Shown here: in pieces, positions 44,979-53,450 of the stretch
Layout: every line of letters starts with the position of its first letter
Position numbering within the stretch: the stretch's first letter is position 1
Assembly: GCA_002726245.1 (NCBI GenBank)
Contig: PBSM01000097.1
Span: forward strand, 1-54,991
Reading direction: 5' to 3'
DNA length: 54,991 bases
Source of the DNA: Planctomycetaceae bacterium
GTDB taxonomy: Bacteria; Planctomycetota; Planctomycetia; Pirellulales; Pirellulaceae
Program-made: the position numbers and the translations under genes
Notes under the pieces: generated by a model
Database searches by the model: none
What the model was told of the DNA's origin: nothing
Seen by the model: the letters and a program-made list of their open reading frames with translations, nothing else

Positions 44979-46652
44979 ATGGACGCAGCAACTGTCAACG
45001 TCGGACTCCGGCTGACCGAGACGGCTCGTCTCAATCCCGAAGGCATTGGCGTTGTTGAACCGTTGGGCCATGATGCCGGCGGAAAGCGGATTTACAGACA
45101 GCTTTCGTTTGCGGAACTCGATGAGGACACCAACCGGATTGCGGCTGGCTTGAGAACAATGTGCGTAAAGCCTGGAACACGGCTCGCGCTCGTGGTGCGA
45201 CCGGGTATTGATTTCATCTCGCTCGTGTTCGGGCTGTTCAAGGCTGGTGTCGTTACGATCTTGATCGACCCAGGCATGGGCCGGAGCAACCTGATCAGAT
45301 GCCTCGAGGAAGCCGAGCCAGAGGGCTTCGTCGCCATTCCGCTGGCGCATGCCGTTCGCAAGCTGCTGCCACATCGCTTTCGGAAGGCTCGATTTAACGT
45401 CACCGTTGGCCGACGCTGGTTCTGGGGCGGGCCGACGTTGCGGCAATTGAGGCAGACTTCGCTGGACGGGTTTCAGCCAGCGAAGACTTACGCCGGCGAT
45501 CCGGCAGCGATTATCTTCACGACCGGCAGCACAGGGCCTCCGAAGGGCGTGCTCTATCGACACGGCAACTTCAACCGGCAAGTCGATGAGATCCGCGACT
45601 TCTACGACATCCAACCGGGAGAAATTGACGTGCCGGGCTTTCCACTGTTCGCGCTGTTCAATGCAGCCATGGGAGTCACAACCGTAGTTCCCGACATGGA
45701 CTTCACCCGTCCTGCCGATGTCGATCCCAAGGACATCGTCGAAGCCGTCCACGATTGGAATGCGACACAAGCGTTCGGGTCGCCGGCACTTTGGAACACC
45801 GTCAGTCGCTACTGCGAAGACACCGGCACGAAGCTGCCGACTCTGCGGCGAGCCCTCTCGGCTGGCGCGCCGGTACCGCCTCACGTTCTTCAGCGCATGA
45901 AAGACGTAATTCATCCATACGGCGACCTGCACACGCCGTATGGTGCAACGGAGTCGCTCCCCATCGCTTCGATCGCCGCCAGTACCGTGCTTCGCGAGAC
46001 TGCCAAGCTCAGTCGCGAAGGCAAAGGCACCTGCGTCGGCAGCCGCTTTCCGGGGATGCAATGGAAAATAGCTAGAATCTCCGACGAACCGATCGAGCAC
46101 ATCAACGACATCGAACAGTTGCCTGCGGGCGAAATCGGCGAGCTTCTCGTTTGCGGCGAAGTTGTCACGCGGGAATATGTCACACGGACCGATACCAACG
46201 CCTTGCACAAGGTCCGCGACGGTGAGAAGGTTTGGCATCGCATGGGCGACGTGGGCTATCTCGACGAGCAAGACCGTTTTTGGTTCTGCGGTCGCAAAGC
46301 GCATCGCGTCGAGACGGCATCAGGCACGATGTTTACGATCCCCTGTGAAGCGATCATTAATAACCACGAGAAGATCTATCGATCTGCACTTGTCGGTCTC
46401 GGACCGAAAGGCCAGCAAAGGCCTGTGATCATCGCCGAGACGTGGCCCGAGCATCGGCCGGCTGACGAAGCAGAGTCGCAGCGGCTAATCAGCGAGTTGC
46501 TTGAACTTGCAAGATCGAGTCCGTTAACTCAGCAAGTCGAGACGATCCTGCTGCATCCCTCGCTCCCCGTCGATATTCGCCACAATGCCAAGATCTTCCG
46601 CGAGCAACTCGCGGTTTGGGCAGCCAAGCTGCCTATTGTTGCAAGTACCTAA
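44979..46652 (+). CDS. AMP-dependent ligase/synthetase, OleC-like
   Basis: 557 residues from the ATG at 44979. It is an adenylate-forming enzyme: AIIFTTGSTGPPKGVLYRHG is the P-loop motif A3, HTPYGATESLPIASIAAS is A5, and VWHRMGDVGYLDEQDRFWFC is A7/A8. SFAELDEDTNRIAAGLR and VVTILIDPGMGRSNLIRCLE match the OleC branch (beta-lactone synthetase of olefin biosynthesis), as does FNVTVGRRWFWGGPTLRQLR. OleC works with OleA, OleB and OleD, and none is in this window. The usual C-terminal A10 lysine seems to be in VDIRHNAKIFREQL. The alternative is a fatty-acyl-CoA or AMP ligase of unknown pathway. Confidence 0.85.
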   Translation: MDAATVNVGLRLTETARLNPEGIGVVEPLGHDAGGKRIYRQLSFAELDEDTNRIAAGLRTMCVKPGTRLALVVRPGIDFISLVFGLFKAGVVTILIDPGMGRSNLIRCLEEAEPEGFVAIPLAHAVRKLLPHRFRKARFNVTVGRRWFWGGPTLRQLRQTSLDGFQPAKTYAGDPAAIIFTTGSTGPPKGVLYRHGNFNRQVDEIRDFYDIQPGEIDVPGFPLFALFNAAMGVTTVVPDMDFTRPADVDPKDIVEAVHDWNATQAFGSPALWNTVSRYCEDTGTKLPTLRRALSAGAPVPPHVLQRMKDVIHPYGDLHTPYGATESLPIASIAASTVLRETAKLSREGKGTCVGSRFPGMQWKIARISDEPIEHINDIEQLPAGEIGELLVCGEVVTREYVTRTDTNALHKVRDGEKVWHRMGDVGYLDEQDRFWFCGRKAHRVETASGTMFTIPCEAIINNHEKIYRSALVGLGPKGQQRPVIIAETWPEHRPADEAESQRLISELLELARSSPLTQQVETILLHPSLPVDIRHNAKIFREQLAVWAAKLPIVAST

Positions 46653-46760
46653 GTACCAAGCCGCGGGCTTGCGATACGTGCGCTGTGTTGCGTCCTGGCC
46701 CGCGTTGACGAATAATTGGGTTCGTGCTTTTTTCCCATGCATTAGCTCTCGGGGGCCTGG

Positions 46761-47657
46761 ATGGCGAGTAAGTCCTCTCAGATTGACTCCATCGTGGATG
46801 TCGTTACACCCGAAAACATTGCGTTTCATTACCAGGCCGCAGGGCCGTTTCGGCGTTTTCCAGCTTTTGTGTTGGACTTGCTGATCCGAGTGGGTGTGTT
46901 TGCCGCGTTGGCGATTGTTTTGGCAATCTTCGGCGTCACCGTCGGTGTTACCGGCATCGCCTTAGCGGGAACTCTGATCTTCTGGTTCTTGTCCGCCTGG
47001 TTTTATGGAGGCGCCTTCGAGACGTGGATGAACGGGCAAACGCCAGGAAAATGGGTCATGGGTTTACGAGTTCTGAGCGTTGACGGGCAACCGATCAACG
47101 GCATTCAAGCGGTCCTGCGCAACATCTTGCGAACCCTCGACCTCATGCCAATCGGCAACTGTATGGTGGGGCTCGTATCAATGACGATTAACGGCAGCTT
47201 TCAACGATTGGGCGATATCGTCTGCGGAACGATGGTCGTCGTCGAGGAACGTAAATGGCTAACCGGCGTTGCGAAACTTGAAGATCCACGTGTGGCTCAA
47301 CTAGCTGGATACTTGCCGGCGGACTTTGTCGTTAGTCGGACCTTGGCGAGAACATTGTCAGCCTACATCGATCGGCGTCGCTTTTTCTCTTTGGCTCGTC
47401 GACGCGAAGTAGCTCGTCATTTGGCCGAGCCATTGCTCTCGCGTTTCGGTTTCCCGCGAGATACGAGCTATGATCTCCTTCTGTGTGCGCTATATCACCG
47501 CACATTCGTCGCGCATCTTGGTGAAGAAGCCAGCGTTTCGACCGCCGCGGGTGAATCGCCGTTCTCCGATTCGCAGGAGCTCCCGCCGCTGGCAATCGAT
47601 GTAACCAAGGCAGCCACACCGGCAGACAACGCCATCCAAACTCCAACCTCTACCTAG
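46761..47657 (+). CDS. RDD family membrane protein
   Basis: 298 residues with GGGGG close before the ATG. The RDD domain is at about 25-160: FRRFPAFVLDLLIRVGVFAA (the Arg and Asp pair), MNGQTPGKWVMGLRVLSVDG and LRNILRTLDLMPIGNCMVGL. The C-terminal 130 residues are cytoplasmic and helical. It opens a plus-strand locus RDD, SpoIIM, membrane protein, DUF4129, DUF4350, MoxR, DUF58. The same family set occurs around moxR2 in mycobacteria, so it probably serves the same envelope-linked MoxR system. Its substrate, if it transports, is unknown. Confidence 0.9.
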   Translation: MASKSSQIDSIVDVVTPENIAFHYQAAGPFRRFPAFVLDLLIRVGVFAALAIVLAIFGVTVGVTGIALAGTLIFWFLSAWFYGGAFETWMNGQTPGKWVMGLRVLSVDGQPINGIQAVLRNILRTLDLMPIGNCMVGLVSMTINGSFQRLGDIVCGTMVVVEERKWLTGVAKLEDPRVAQLAGYLPADFVVSRTLARTLSAYIDRRRFFSLARRREVARHLAEPLLSRFGFPRDTSYDLLLCALYHRTFVAHLGEEASVSTAAGESPFSDSQELPPLAIDVTKAATPADNAIQTPTST

Positions 47658-47674
47658 CAGGCAGAGCGTGAATC

Positions 47675-48697
47675 ATGAAGGTTGCAGAACTGCTGGAACA
47701 GCGACGCAAGAACTGGCAGGAGTTGGAAACTCTATGCGAGCGACTTCGCAGCCGAGTTTCGATGCGTTTCCTGTTGAAGCTGGACGGGCAGCGACGAAAG
47801 AATCTCAACTCCAACGCTGCGGTCATGAGTCGCTTCGCCGCCCTCTACCGAGCCGCTTGTGCTGACCTGGCGCTGGCGGATGCATATCAGTTGCCGCCCA
47901 ACACGGTGCAGTATCTTCATCGCCTGGTCGGCCGCGCCCACAACCAACTCTATCGCAGCCGCGACTTCAACTATTCGGCATGGGGCGAGATGCTGTTAAT
48001 TGACGCTCCACGAAGAGTCTTCAACGACCGTTGCGTCCAAGCTTGCTTTGTTATGTTCTGGGGGATCTTCATTCTTTCCTCGTTCATTGCGTACTCGAAG
48101 GACCTGTGGCCCGCGTATGCCGACGACATGCTCGGCGGAGCGATGATCGAACAACTTGAAACCAGTTTCGCCGATCCGGTTGCTGGTCGAAATCCGAACG
48201 CCAATTTCCAGATGGCGGGTTTCTATATTCAGCACAACACTAGTATCGGGTTGAAGTGCTTTGCCGGAGGCGTCGTCGTTATCCCAGGTCTGTTCTATAC
48301 AATCTTCAATGCCGCATTTCTCGGTGCTTCCTTCGGCTACATGGCTAGGCCGGATGTGCTCGCCGGTGAGAACTTCTTTCACTTCGTCACGGCTCACGGG
48401 CCGTTCGAGCTAACCGCCATTGTGCTCTCGGCAGGAGCCGGTTTGCGGATCGGATTCTCGTGGATTTCAACAGGCGGTCTGACGCGAGGAGCTTCGTTGC
48501 GAAAGAACGCTCGCGAAGCGATGCCGATCATGGGAGCCGCCATTGTGTTATTCTTCCTGGCCGCGCTGATTGAGGGCTTCCTCTCGCCCTCGGCGGCCCC
48601 GTATTGGCTCAAAGCGGTCATCGCAATGCTATCGAGCGGCGCGCTGATGTTTTATTTCGTCGTCCTCGGCTTCCCGCGCCGCGGCGACATTTTCTGA
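47675..48697 (+). CDS. SpoIIM/DUF95 family membrane protein
   Basis: 340 residues. The cytoplasmic N-terminus (LEQRRKNWQELETLCERLRS, MSRFAALYRAACADLALADA) is typical of the long SpoIIM relatives. Membrane segments follow from about 125 (CFVMFWGIFILSSFIAYS, GVVVIPGLFYTIFNAAFLGA, FVTAHGPFELTAIVLSAGAG), including the conserved HGPFELxAI motif. Despite the name, members occur outside sporulating bacteria, usually beside RDD and MoxR genes as here. It begins 17 bases after the RDD stop. A MITE-like element is inserted 15 bases after its stop, inside the operon. Confidence 0.9.
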   Translation: MKVAELLEQRRKNWQELETLCERLRSRVSMRFLLKLDGQRRKNLNSNAAVMSRFAALYRAACADLALADAYQLPPNTVQYLHRLVGRAHNQLYRSRDFNYSAWGEMLLIDAPRRVFNDRCVQACFVMFWGIFILSSFIAYSKDLWPAYADDMLGGAMIEQLETSFADPVAGRNPNANFQMAGFYIQHNTSIGLKCFAGGVVVIPGLFYTIFNAAFLGASFGYMARPDVLAGENFFHFVTAHGPFELTAIVLSAGAGLRIGFSWISTGGLTRGASLRKNAREAMPIMGAAIVLFFLAALIEGFLSPSAAPYWLKAVIAMLSSGALMFYFVVLGFPRRGDIF

Positions 48698-48712
48698 TTC
48701 CTAATCCCCTAA

Positions 48713-48891
48713 CTGAGCAGCGCCACTTCGAGACAAGGCTAGCATACTTAACTGTTTACGAATCGGTCGTTTAACCGCAAGCCGGAGGCGTGCGTTTGAC
48801 ACGAGGAAGCGCACGCCTCCGGCTTGCGGTTAAACGATGTATTCGCATGAGATCATTACATGCTATCACGCATCAAAGTGGCACTGTCCAA
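48713..48891. mobile_element. MITE-like non-autonomous element, copy 2
   Basis: About 179 bp. The left end CTGAGCAGCGCCACTTCGA and right end TCAAAGTGGCACTGTCCAA are imperfect inverted repeats matching copy 1. CTAA flanks both sides (48709-48712 and 48892-48895), a 4-bp YTAR-type target duplication. The core is a palindrome with perfect 27-bp arms (48768-48794 and 48810-48836; TTTAACCGCAAGCCGGAGGC). It has no coding capacity. Confidence 0.78.
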
Positions 48892-48914
48892 CTAATCACT
48901 AATCCCTTCCCCCC

Positions 48915-49901
48915 ATGCAACTCGACAACACACGCATTGCGATTCGCGAGCGGAACCTGCTTGATACGCTGGATCTGGCGCTGCACGTGATTCGCCATTA
49001 TCCGCGCGAGTTGTTGGTGACATTCTTGGTGGCTGCGGTGCCGCTGGCGATTCTGAACGATTATCTGCTCGGCTGGATTCTGGATGTCGAGTACCGAGAG
49101 GCGTTCTTCTATCTGGAAGAGTATGGTGCCGTATGGCGCTTCTGGTGGTCGATGACGCTGCTGGTCTTCATCGAAGCCCCTCTCGCTTCGATCTTCATAA
49201 CCGCATTCTTGGGACAAGCAGTCTTCGTCGATCGACCGTCTTTGCGGCAGGTTTTCGGCGTTGTTGGCAAGATTCGGAAGGCCTTCCCGAATGTCCGAAA
49301 GATCTGGCAGGTCTTTGGCGATGTTCGCCGGACGCTGGGGCGACTGGTGTGGTGTCAGTTGCTCGTCCGAGGAATTCTGCCGTTCTGGTTGCTAGTCTTC
49401 GCCATCGATCGCTACGATGACTTCAATCTGGGAATCGAGATCTTCGGGATTGGCGGCCTCGCTCTCTACGCATTCCTCATGCGTGCAGTCCGGCCGTTCA
49501 TCAACGAGATTGTGTTGCTGGAGCGGAATCCGCTGAGGGCGAAAGACCCAACGGCAATCACCATCGGCCGTCGCTCTTCGCAATTACACGGGCCAAGCAG
49601 CGGTGACCTGTTCGCCAAATGGATGGCAACCGCGGTCATGGGAACGCTGCTAACCGTGGGGGTTGCGGCGACGTTTGTGTTTTTGTCGGGAACGCTATTC
49701 AACGATTGGCAGCCCGGCCCGGCGATGATCCGTTTTATGTATCCAGCCTCGATGTGGATTGTTATTTTGTACCTGAGCGTTGTTCGGTTTCTCAGCTATC
49801 TTGATCTGCGCATCCGTCACGAAGGCTGGGAAGTCGAGTTGCGTTTGCGGGCCGAAGCGTCAAGGCAGTTGGGAAAGTTGGGATTAGGAATTAGGGAGTA
49901 G
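48915..49901 (+). CDS. Membrane protein of the RDD/MoxR locus, unknown function
   Basis: 328 residues with about five hydrophobic segments (ELLVTFLVAAVPLAILNDYL, WSMTLLVFIEAPLASIFIT, LLVRGILPFWLLVFAI, GTLLTVGVAATFVFLSGTLF, MWIVILYLSVVRFLSYL). The block AFLMRAVRPFINEIVLLERN resembles the equivalent protein in other RDD/SpoIIM/MoxR loci, but I know no functional name. The ATG is preceded by CCTTCCCCCC without a Shine-Dalgarno sequence. The MITE-like element ends 23 bases upstream and may have replaced the native leader. Its stop is nine bases before the DUF4129 start. Confidence 0.78.
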   Translation: MQLDNTRIAIRERNLLDTLDLALHVIRHYPRELLVTFLVAAVPLAILNDYLLGWILDVEYREAFFYLEEYGAVWRFWWSMTLLVFIEAPLASIFITAFLGQAVFVDRPSLRQVFGVVGKIRKAFPNVRKIWQVFGDVRRTLGRLVWCQLLVRGILPFWLLVFAIDRYDDFNLGIEIFGIGGLALYAFLMRAVRPFINEIVLLERNPLRAKDPTAITIGRRSSQLHGPSSGDLFAKWMATAVMGTLLTVGVAATFVFLSGTLFNDWQPGPAMIRFMYPASMWIVILYLSVVRFLSYLDLRIRHEGWEVELRLRAEASRQLGKLGLGIRE

Positions 49902-49910
49902 GAGTTGGGA

Positions 49911-50708
49911 ATGGGAACCTGCAAGAGCGTCGTTTCTCTGAGTGTGGTGCTTGCCGCATTGATGAGATTCGCCGTGTCCGCGAACGCGGAGCCACTCGCG
50001 GAAGATCAAGCCGTCGAAGCCGGTGCGGAGGCGCTGCAAGGACCGATTTCTTTCCCGTGGTACGATGCCGAATCGGATGGCATCCGCCGCATCGACGTCA
50101 AACCTCCCGCTGACTTGAAGAACCGGCAATCGGAATGGCTCCTCAAAGCGAAACAGAAGAAAAAGAAGAAAGCCAACAACGCGGCCTTGAGCGAAGCGTT
50201 TTGGATGTTCATGCGCATCCTCGGTTGGACGGCGGTTGCGATTGCCTTCGTCGCCGTTGGGTATCTCCTCGTCCGCGCGTTCTTGATGGCAGAGACAGAG
50301 AACGCTGGTCCCGCGGCGGCGAGGAAAGAAGAGGCAGACCCGCGCGGCGACGTCGATCGGGTCGAAAGCCTTCCGTTTCAGTTGCAGCAACCTCTGCATG
50401 ATTTGCTCTCGGAAGCTCGGCGGCATTACGAAGCTGGCAACTTTGCCGAAGCGATCGTCTATCTCTACAGCTATCAACTCGTCGAACTGGATAAGCATCA
50501 ACTGATCCGATTGACCAAGGGCAAGACCAACCGTCAATACTTGCGCGAAGTGCGTCGCCGCGGCGATCTGTCTGGGCTGCTACGGCGTTCGATGCTCATG
50601 TTCGAAGACGTGTTCTTCGGCAATCACGCCATTGAGCGGAGTCGCTTCGAATCTGTTTGGCAGGAACTCGACACGTTCCATCACGGTTTGGAGCAGGCAA
50701 TCGCATGA
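49911..50708 (+). CDS. DUF4129 family protein
   Basis: 265 residues from the ATG at 49911, with AGGAG seven bases upstream. A signal or first membrane segment (VVSLSVVLAALMRFAVSANA) is followed by a periplasmic stretch, a Lys-rich patch (KAKQKKKKKANN), a transmembrane helix (ILGWTAVAIAFVAVGYLLVR) and the cytoplasmic DUF4129 domain: LLSEARRHYEAGNFAEAIVY, IRLTKGKTNRQYLREVRRRG. The domain is a standard member of MoxR/DUF58 loci. The stop overlaps the next start (ATGA), so it is translationally coupled to DUF4350. Cell-envelope function is inferred. Confidence 0.9.
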   Translation: MGTCKSVVSLSVVLAALMRFAVSANAEPLAEDQAVEAGAEALQGPISFPWYDAESDGIRRIDVKPPADLKNRQSEWLLKAKQKKKKKANNAALSEAFWMFMRILGWTAVAIAFVAVGYLLVRAFLMAETENAGPAAARKEEADPRGDVDRVESLPFQLQQPLHDLLSEARRHYEAGNFAEAIVYLYSYQLVELDKHQLIRLTKGKTNRQYLREVRRRGDLSGLLRRSMLMFEDVFFGNHAIERSRFESVWQELDTFHHGLEQAIA

Positions 50709-52036
50709 AGGTACGCACGAGCGCTGAGTCGTTTAACCGCAAGCCGGAGGCGTGCGCTCTGTCACGCGCCGGAGCGCACGCCCCCGGCTTGCGGCTAAAC
50801 GAGTATTGGCCGACCGCGGTGCTGTTGTTGCTCTTGAGTTCGATCGGTTGCGGGTCGTCAGACGTCGGAACTACGTACGGTCAACGGCGTGGTGCGGCAG
50901 GTGGACCGAGCGTAAACGGAACGGCTGTTTTCGCGGGGATGTTTGAAGAAGCTGGACATCGTCTCATCACGTGGCGACGGCTGTCGCCCAAGCTCGAGCA
51001 GTGCAACACAATCGTCTGGTTTCCCGATGACTTTCAGCCGCCATCGCCGGAGCAGCGAGACTTCCTTGAGTGGTGGTTGTACGAAGAGTCAGGCAGAACT
51101 CTGATCTACGTCGGCCGTGATTACGATGCGGAAAGCGACTATTGGCGGCAGGTTCAGGCAGTCGCGTCTCCCGACCAAGTGATGGAAGTGACTCGCCGTC
51201 TGGCGACCGCACAGGCTAGACACGATGCAGCTCGGGCGAGCATGCCGGCCGCTGAGCCTGCCGATTGGTTCACGATTTGGCGAGACGAACCTCATCGCAA
51301 AGTCGAATCGATCGAAGGCCCGTGGAGCGAGGACATCGACATTTCCAAAGCGGATCTCAAACTGAATGCGCGACTGGAAGTGCTCACCGACGAAGAGAAC
51401 GACGCCTGGTTTACGCGAGACGACAACCTATGGGAAGATCCCGCGGAATACACTCCGCTGCTGGCTTCCGAAGGCGAGGCGATTATCACGCGCGTCACGG
51501 TCGATGAGTGGGCTGACAGCAAGATCATTGTTGTTAGCAACGGGTCGTGTCTCCTTAACCTTCCGCTCATCAACCACGAACATCGAAAACTTGCAGGCAA
51601 GCTGATCTCCGAGTGCGGTCCCGGTCGTGTCGCCTTCTTGGAGAGCAGCTTTGGTGGGCCGATCGTCTATGACGAAGAACCTGGCACTCAGATTCCAACG
51701 GGCTTCGCGGCGTTTACCGTTTGGCCGTTGGGCTTCATCTTGATTCACTTTGCGATTTTCGGCATCTTGCTTTGTGTCGCGTTTTTCCCGATCTTTGGGC
51801 GCCCGCGAGGCGAAGCGAGCAGTGCCGGCCTTGAGTCTTCTTCCGCGATCGCGCCGGGAGCCGAGGCAGCGGCTTCGAATTCTCGTTCCGTCGTGCGAGC
51901 GAATTTCGGTAAACATGTGACCGCCCTTGGCGAATTGTTAGAGACGACGGAAGATCGCCAATACGCTCACGAACGTGTAGTCTATTACCATGAACACGTA
52001 AAACGCGACTCTGGGGCAAGCCATCGCAACAAGTAA
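50705..52036 (+). CDS. DUF4350 family protein with a palindromic repeat inside its N-terminus
   Basis: 443 residues from the ATG at 50705, which overlaps the DUF4129 stop. Residues about 9-33 (SFNRKPEACALSRAGAHAPG onward) are encoded by a 72-bp copy of the interspersed palindrome. A signal segment with a Cys follows (TAVLLLLLSSIGCGSSD). The DUF4350 domain is FEEAGHRLITWRRLSPKLEQ, NTIVWFPDDFQPPSPEQRDF, with a transmembrane helix near the C-terminus (FILIHFAIFGILLCVAFFPI). DUF4350 proteins accompany MoxR and DUF4129. Whether the added 24 residues disturb export is open; the frame is kept and the rest of the gene is intact. Confidence 0.87.
   Translation: MKVRTSAESFNRKPEACALSRAGAHAPGLRLNEYWPTAVLLLLLSSIGCGSSDVGTTYGQRRGAAGGPSVNGTAVFAGMFEEAGHRLITWRRLSPKLEQCNTIVWFPDDFQPPSPEQRDFLEWWLYEESGRTLIYVGRDYDAESDYWRQVQAVASPDQVMEVTRRLATAQARHDAARASMPAAEPADWFTIWRDEPHRKVESIEGPWSEDIDISKADLKLNARLEVLTDEENDAWFTRDDNLWEDPAEYTPLLASEGEAIITRVTVDEWADSKIIVVSNGSCLLNLPLINHEHRKLAGKLISECGPGRVAFLESSFGGPIVYDEEPGTQIPTGFAAFTVWPLGFILIHFAIFGILLCVAFFPIFGRPRGEASSAGLESSSAIAPGAEAAASNSRSVVRANFGKHVTALGELLETTEDRQYAHERVVYYHEHVKRDSGASHRNK
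50730..50801. repeat. TTTAACC-family palindrome inside the DUF4350 coding sequence
   Basis: 72 bp, 24 codons. The outer arms CGTTTAACCGCAAGCCGG and CCGGCTTGCGGCTAAACG pair with one mismatch. It is nearly identical to the core of the MITE-like element at 48768-48836 but lacks the MITE ends. It is in frame with the host gene. Confidence 0.88.
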
Positions 52037-52067
52037 TCGATTGATAAACGGACATCCGAGGAAATAG

Positions 52068-53432
52068 ATGAGTACGACACCTTTCGGTACGGCAGCGATT
52101 GAGTTTGGTTGCTCAACGTGCGGCCGCATGTTGCAAGTTCCACCTGCCGCGGCCGGGAAACAAGCCAAGTGTCCGCAGTGCGCCACCGTTCAGGTTGTCC
52201 CCGAGACACCTGCCGCGGACATCAACCCCGTAGCCGATCAAGCGGCAACGACAGGGTCCCCGATCGACTCGTACGGACAATCCACGTCCTCACTGTCACT
52301 GATCGAAACGACACCAGCACTAGACGCGACTCCACCTGTAAGCCGATCGGAAACTCCGGCCGAGCCAGCCGCGGCCGCTCCCGACGCTTCCCCTTTCCCT
52401 GTGAAGGCACCCGAAACACCATCGCAGCCGACGGGCATGTCACTGTGCGATTCGCTTACCAACGAACACGAAGGCCGTGATACCGCAACGCGCCAACTCT
52501 TCGAGAAGGTGACCGACGAGATCAGCAAGGTCTACGTCGGACAAGACGAACTCGTCTTGGGATCGCTCGTAGCACTCTTCTCCAGCGGACACGTGCTGAT
52601 CGAGAGCGTTCCCGGACTGGGAAAGACGTTATTCGTGAGAACGCTCGGTAAGGTTCTTGGTTGCCGCTTTGGACGCATTCAGTTCACCGCCGACTTGATG
52701 CCGTCGGACATCACGGGTGCGCCGATCTTCGACATGAAGATGCAAGAGTTTCGCTTTCGCCCAGGCCCTGTGTTCACCCAGTTTCTGTTAGCCGACGAAA
52801 TCAATCGTTCGCCGGCGAAGACGCATGCAGCGCTGCTGGAGATCATGCAGGAGTATCGCGTCACGATCGATGGTGAGAGCCATACGCTGGAACGTCCCTT
52901 CCTCGTCCTGGCGACACAGAACTCGATCGAGTCCGAGGGAACGTACAACCTTCCCGAAGCACAACTCGATCGCTTCATGTTCAAGCTACATGCCGACTAC
53001 CCGCAAGAGGGCGAAGAGGCGGAGATCCTCAAGCTGCACAGCCAGCAAGTCGATATCAACGCGCGGCTGGAGAACGAACTCGAAACAGTGACTTCAGCTG
53101 AGGAGATCATGCGCATTACGAAGGAGAACAGCGAGGTGCGTATCGACGAGAAGCTGATCGACTATATCAACAAGGTCGTACGGCTCACTCGTAAGTGGCC
53201 TCAGTTCCACATGGGGGCCTCGCCTCGAGCCGGACTGGCATTGATGCAGGGTGCGCGGACGTTGGCTGCATTCAACGGAAGAGACTACGCCGTACCGGAT
53301 GACGTCGTACAGATCGTCCTGCCGTCGCTGAGGCATCGTGTCATCTTGACAGCGGAAGCCGAAGTCGAAGGCCATCAAGTCGATGAGTTGCTGACTGAGT
53401 TGGTCCGCTCGGTCGAAGTCCCGCGTCTGTAA
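52068..53432 (+). CDS. MoxR-type AAA ATPase with N-terminal zinc ribbon
   Basis: 454 residues with GAGGAAA before the ATG. The first 45 residues form a zinc-ribbon-like CxxC...CxxC unit (FGCSTCGRMLQVPPAAAG, CPQCATVQ; Cys 15, 18, 35, 38). A Ser/Thr/Pro/Ala-rich linker of about 90 residues follows. The AAA domain has Walker A VPGLGKTLFVRTLGK (about 180), Walker B FLLADEINRSPAKTHAALLE and sensor VLATQNSIESEGTYNLPEAQ, with the lid GASPRAGLALMQGARTLAAF. MoxR ATPases act as chaperones for VWA-type proteins, here the DUF58 product 18 bases downstream. The zinc ribbon and linker are additions to the usual size of about 330 residues. Confidence 0.94.
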   Translation: MSTTPFGTAAIEFGCSTCGRMLQVPPAAAGKQAKCPQCATVQVVPETPAADINPVADQAATTGSPIDSYGQSTSSLSLIETTPALDATPPVSRSETPAEPAAAAPDASPFPVKAPETPSQPTGMSLCDSLTNEHEGRDTATRQLFEKVTDEISKVYVGQDELVLGSLVALFSSGHVLIESVPGLGKTLFVRTLGKVLGCRFGRIQFTADLMPSDITGAPIFDMKMQEFRFRPGPVFTQFLLADEINRSPAKTHAALLEIMQEYRVTIDGESHTLERPFLVLATQNSIESEGTYNLPEAQLDRFMFKLHADYPQEGEEAEILKLHSQQVDINARLENELETVTSAEEIMRITKENSEVRIDEKLIDYINKVVRLTRKWPQFHMGASPRAGLALMQGARTLAAFNGRDYAVPDDVVQIVLPSLRHRVILTAEAEVEGHQVDELLTELVRSVEVPRL

Positions 53433-53450
53433 CACGATCTGAAAAGCAAC

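Noticed and set aside
44922..46304. 460-residue open frame on minus, antisense to the OleC-like gene
   Set aside because: The plus strand encodes an intact adenylate-forming enzyme; the antisense frame has no family features.
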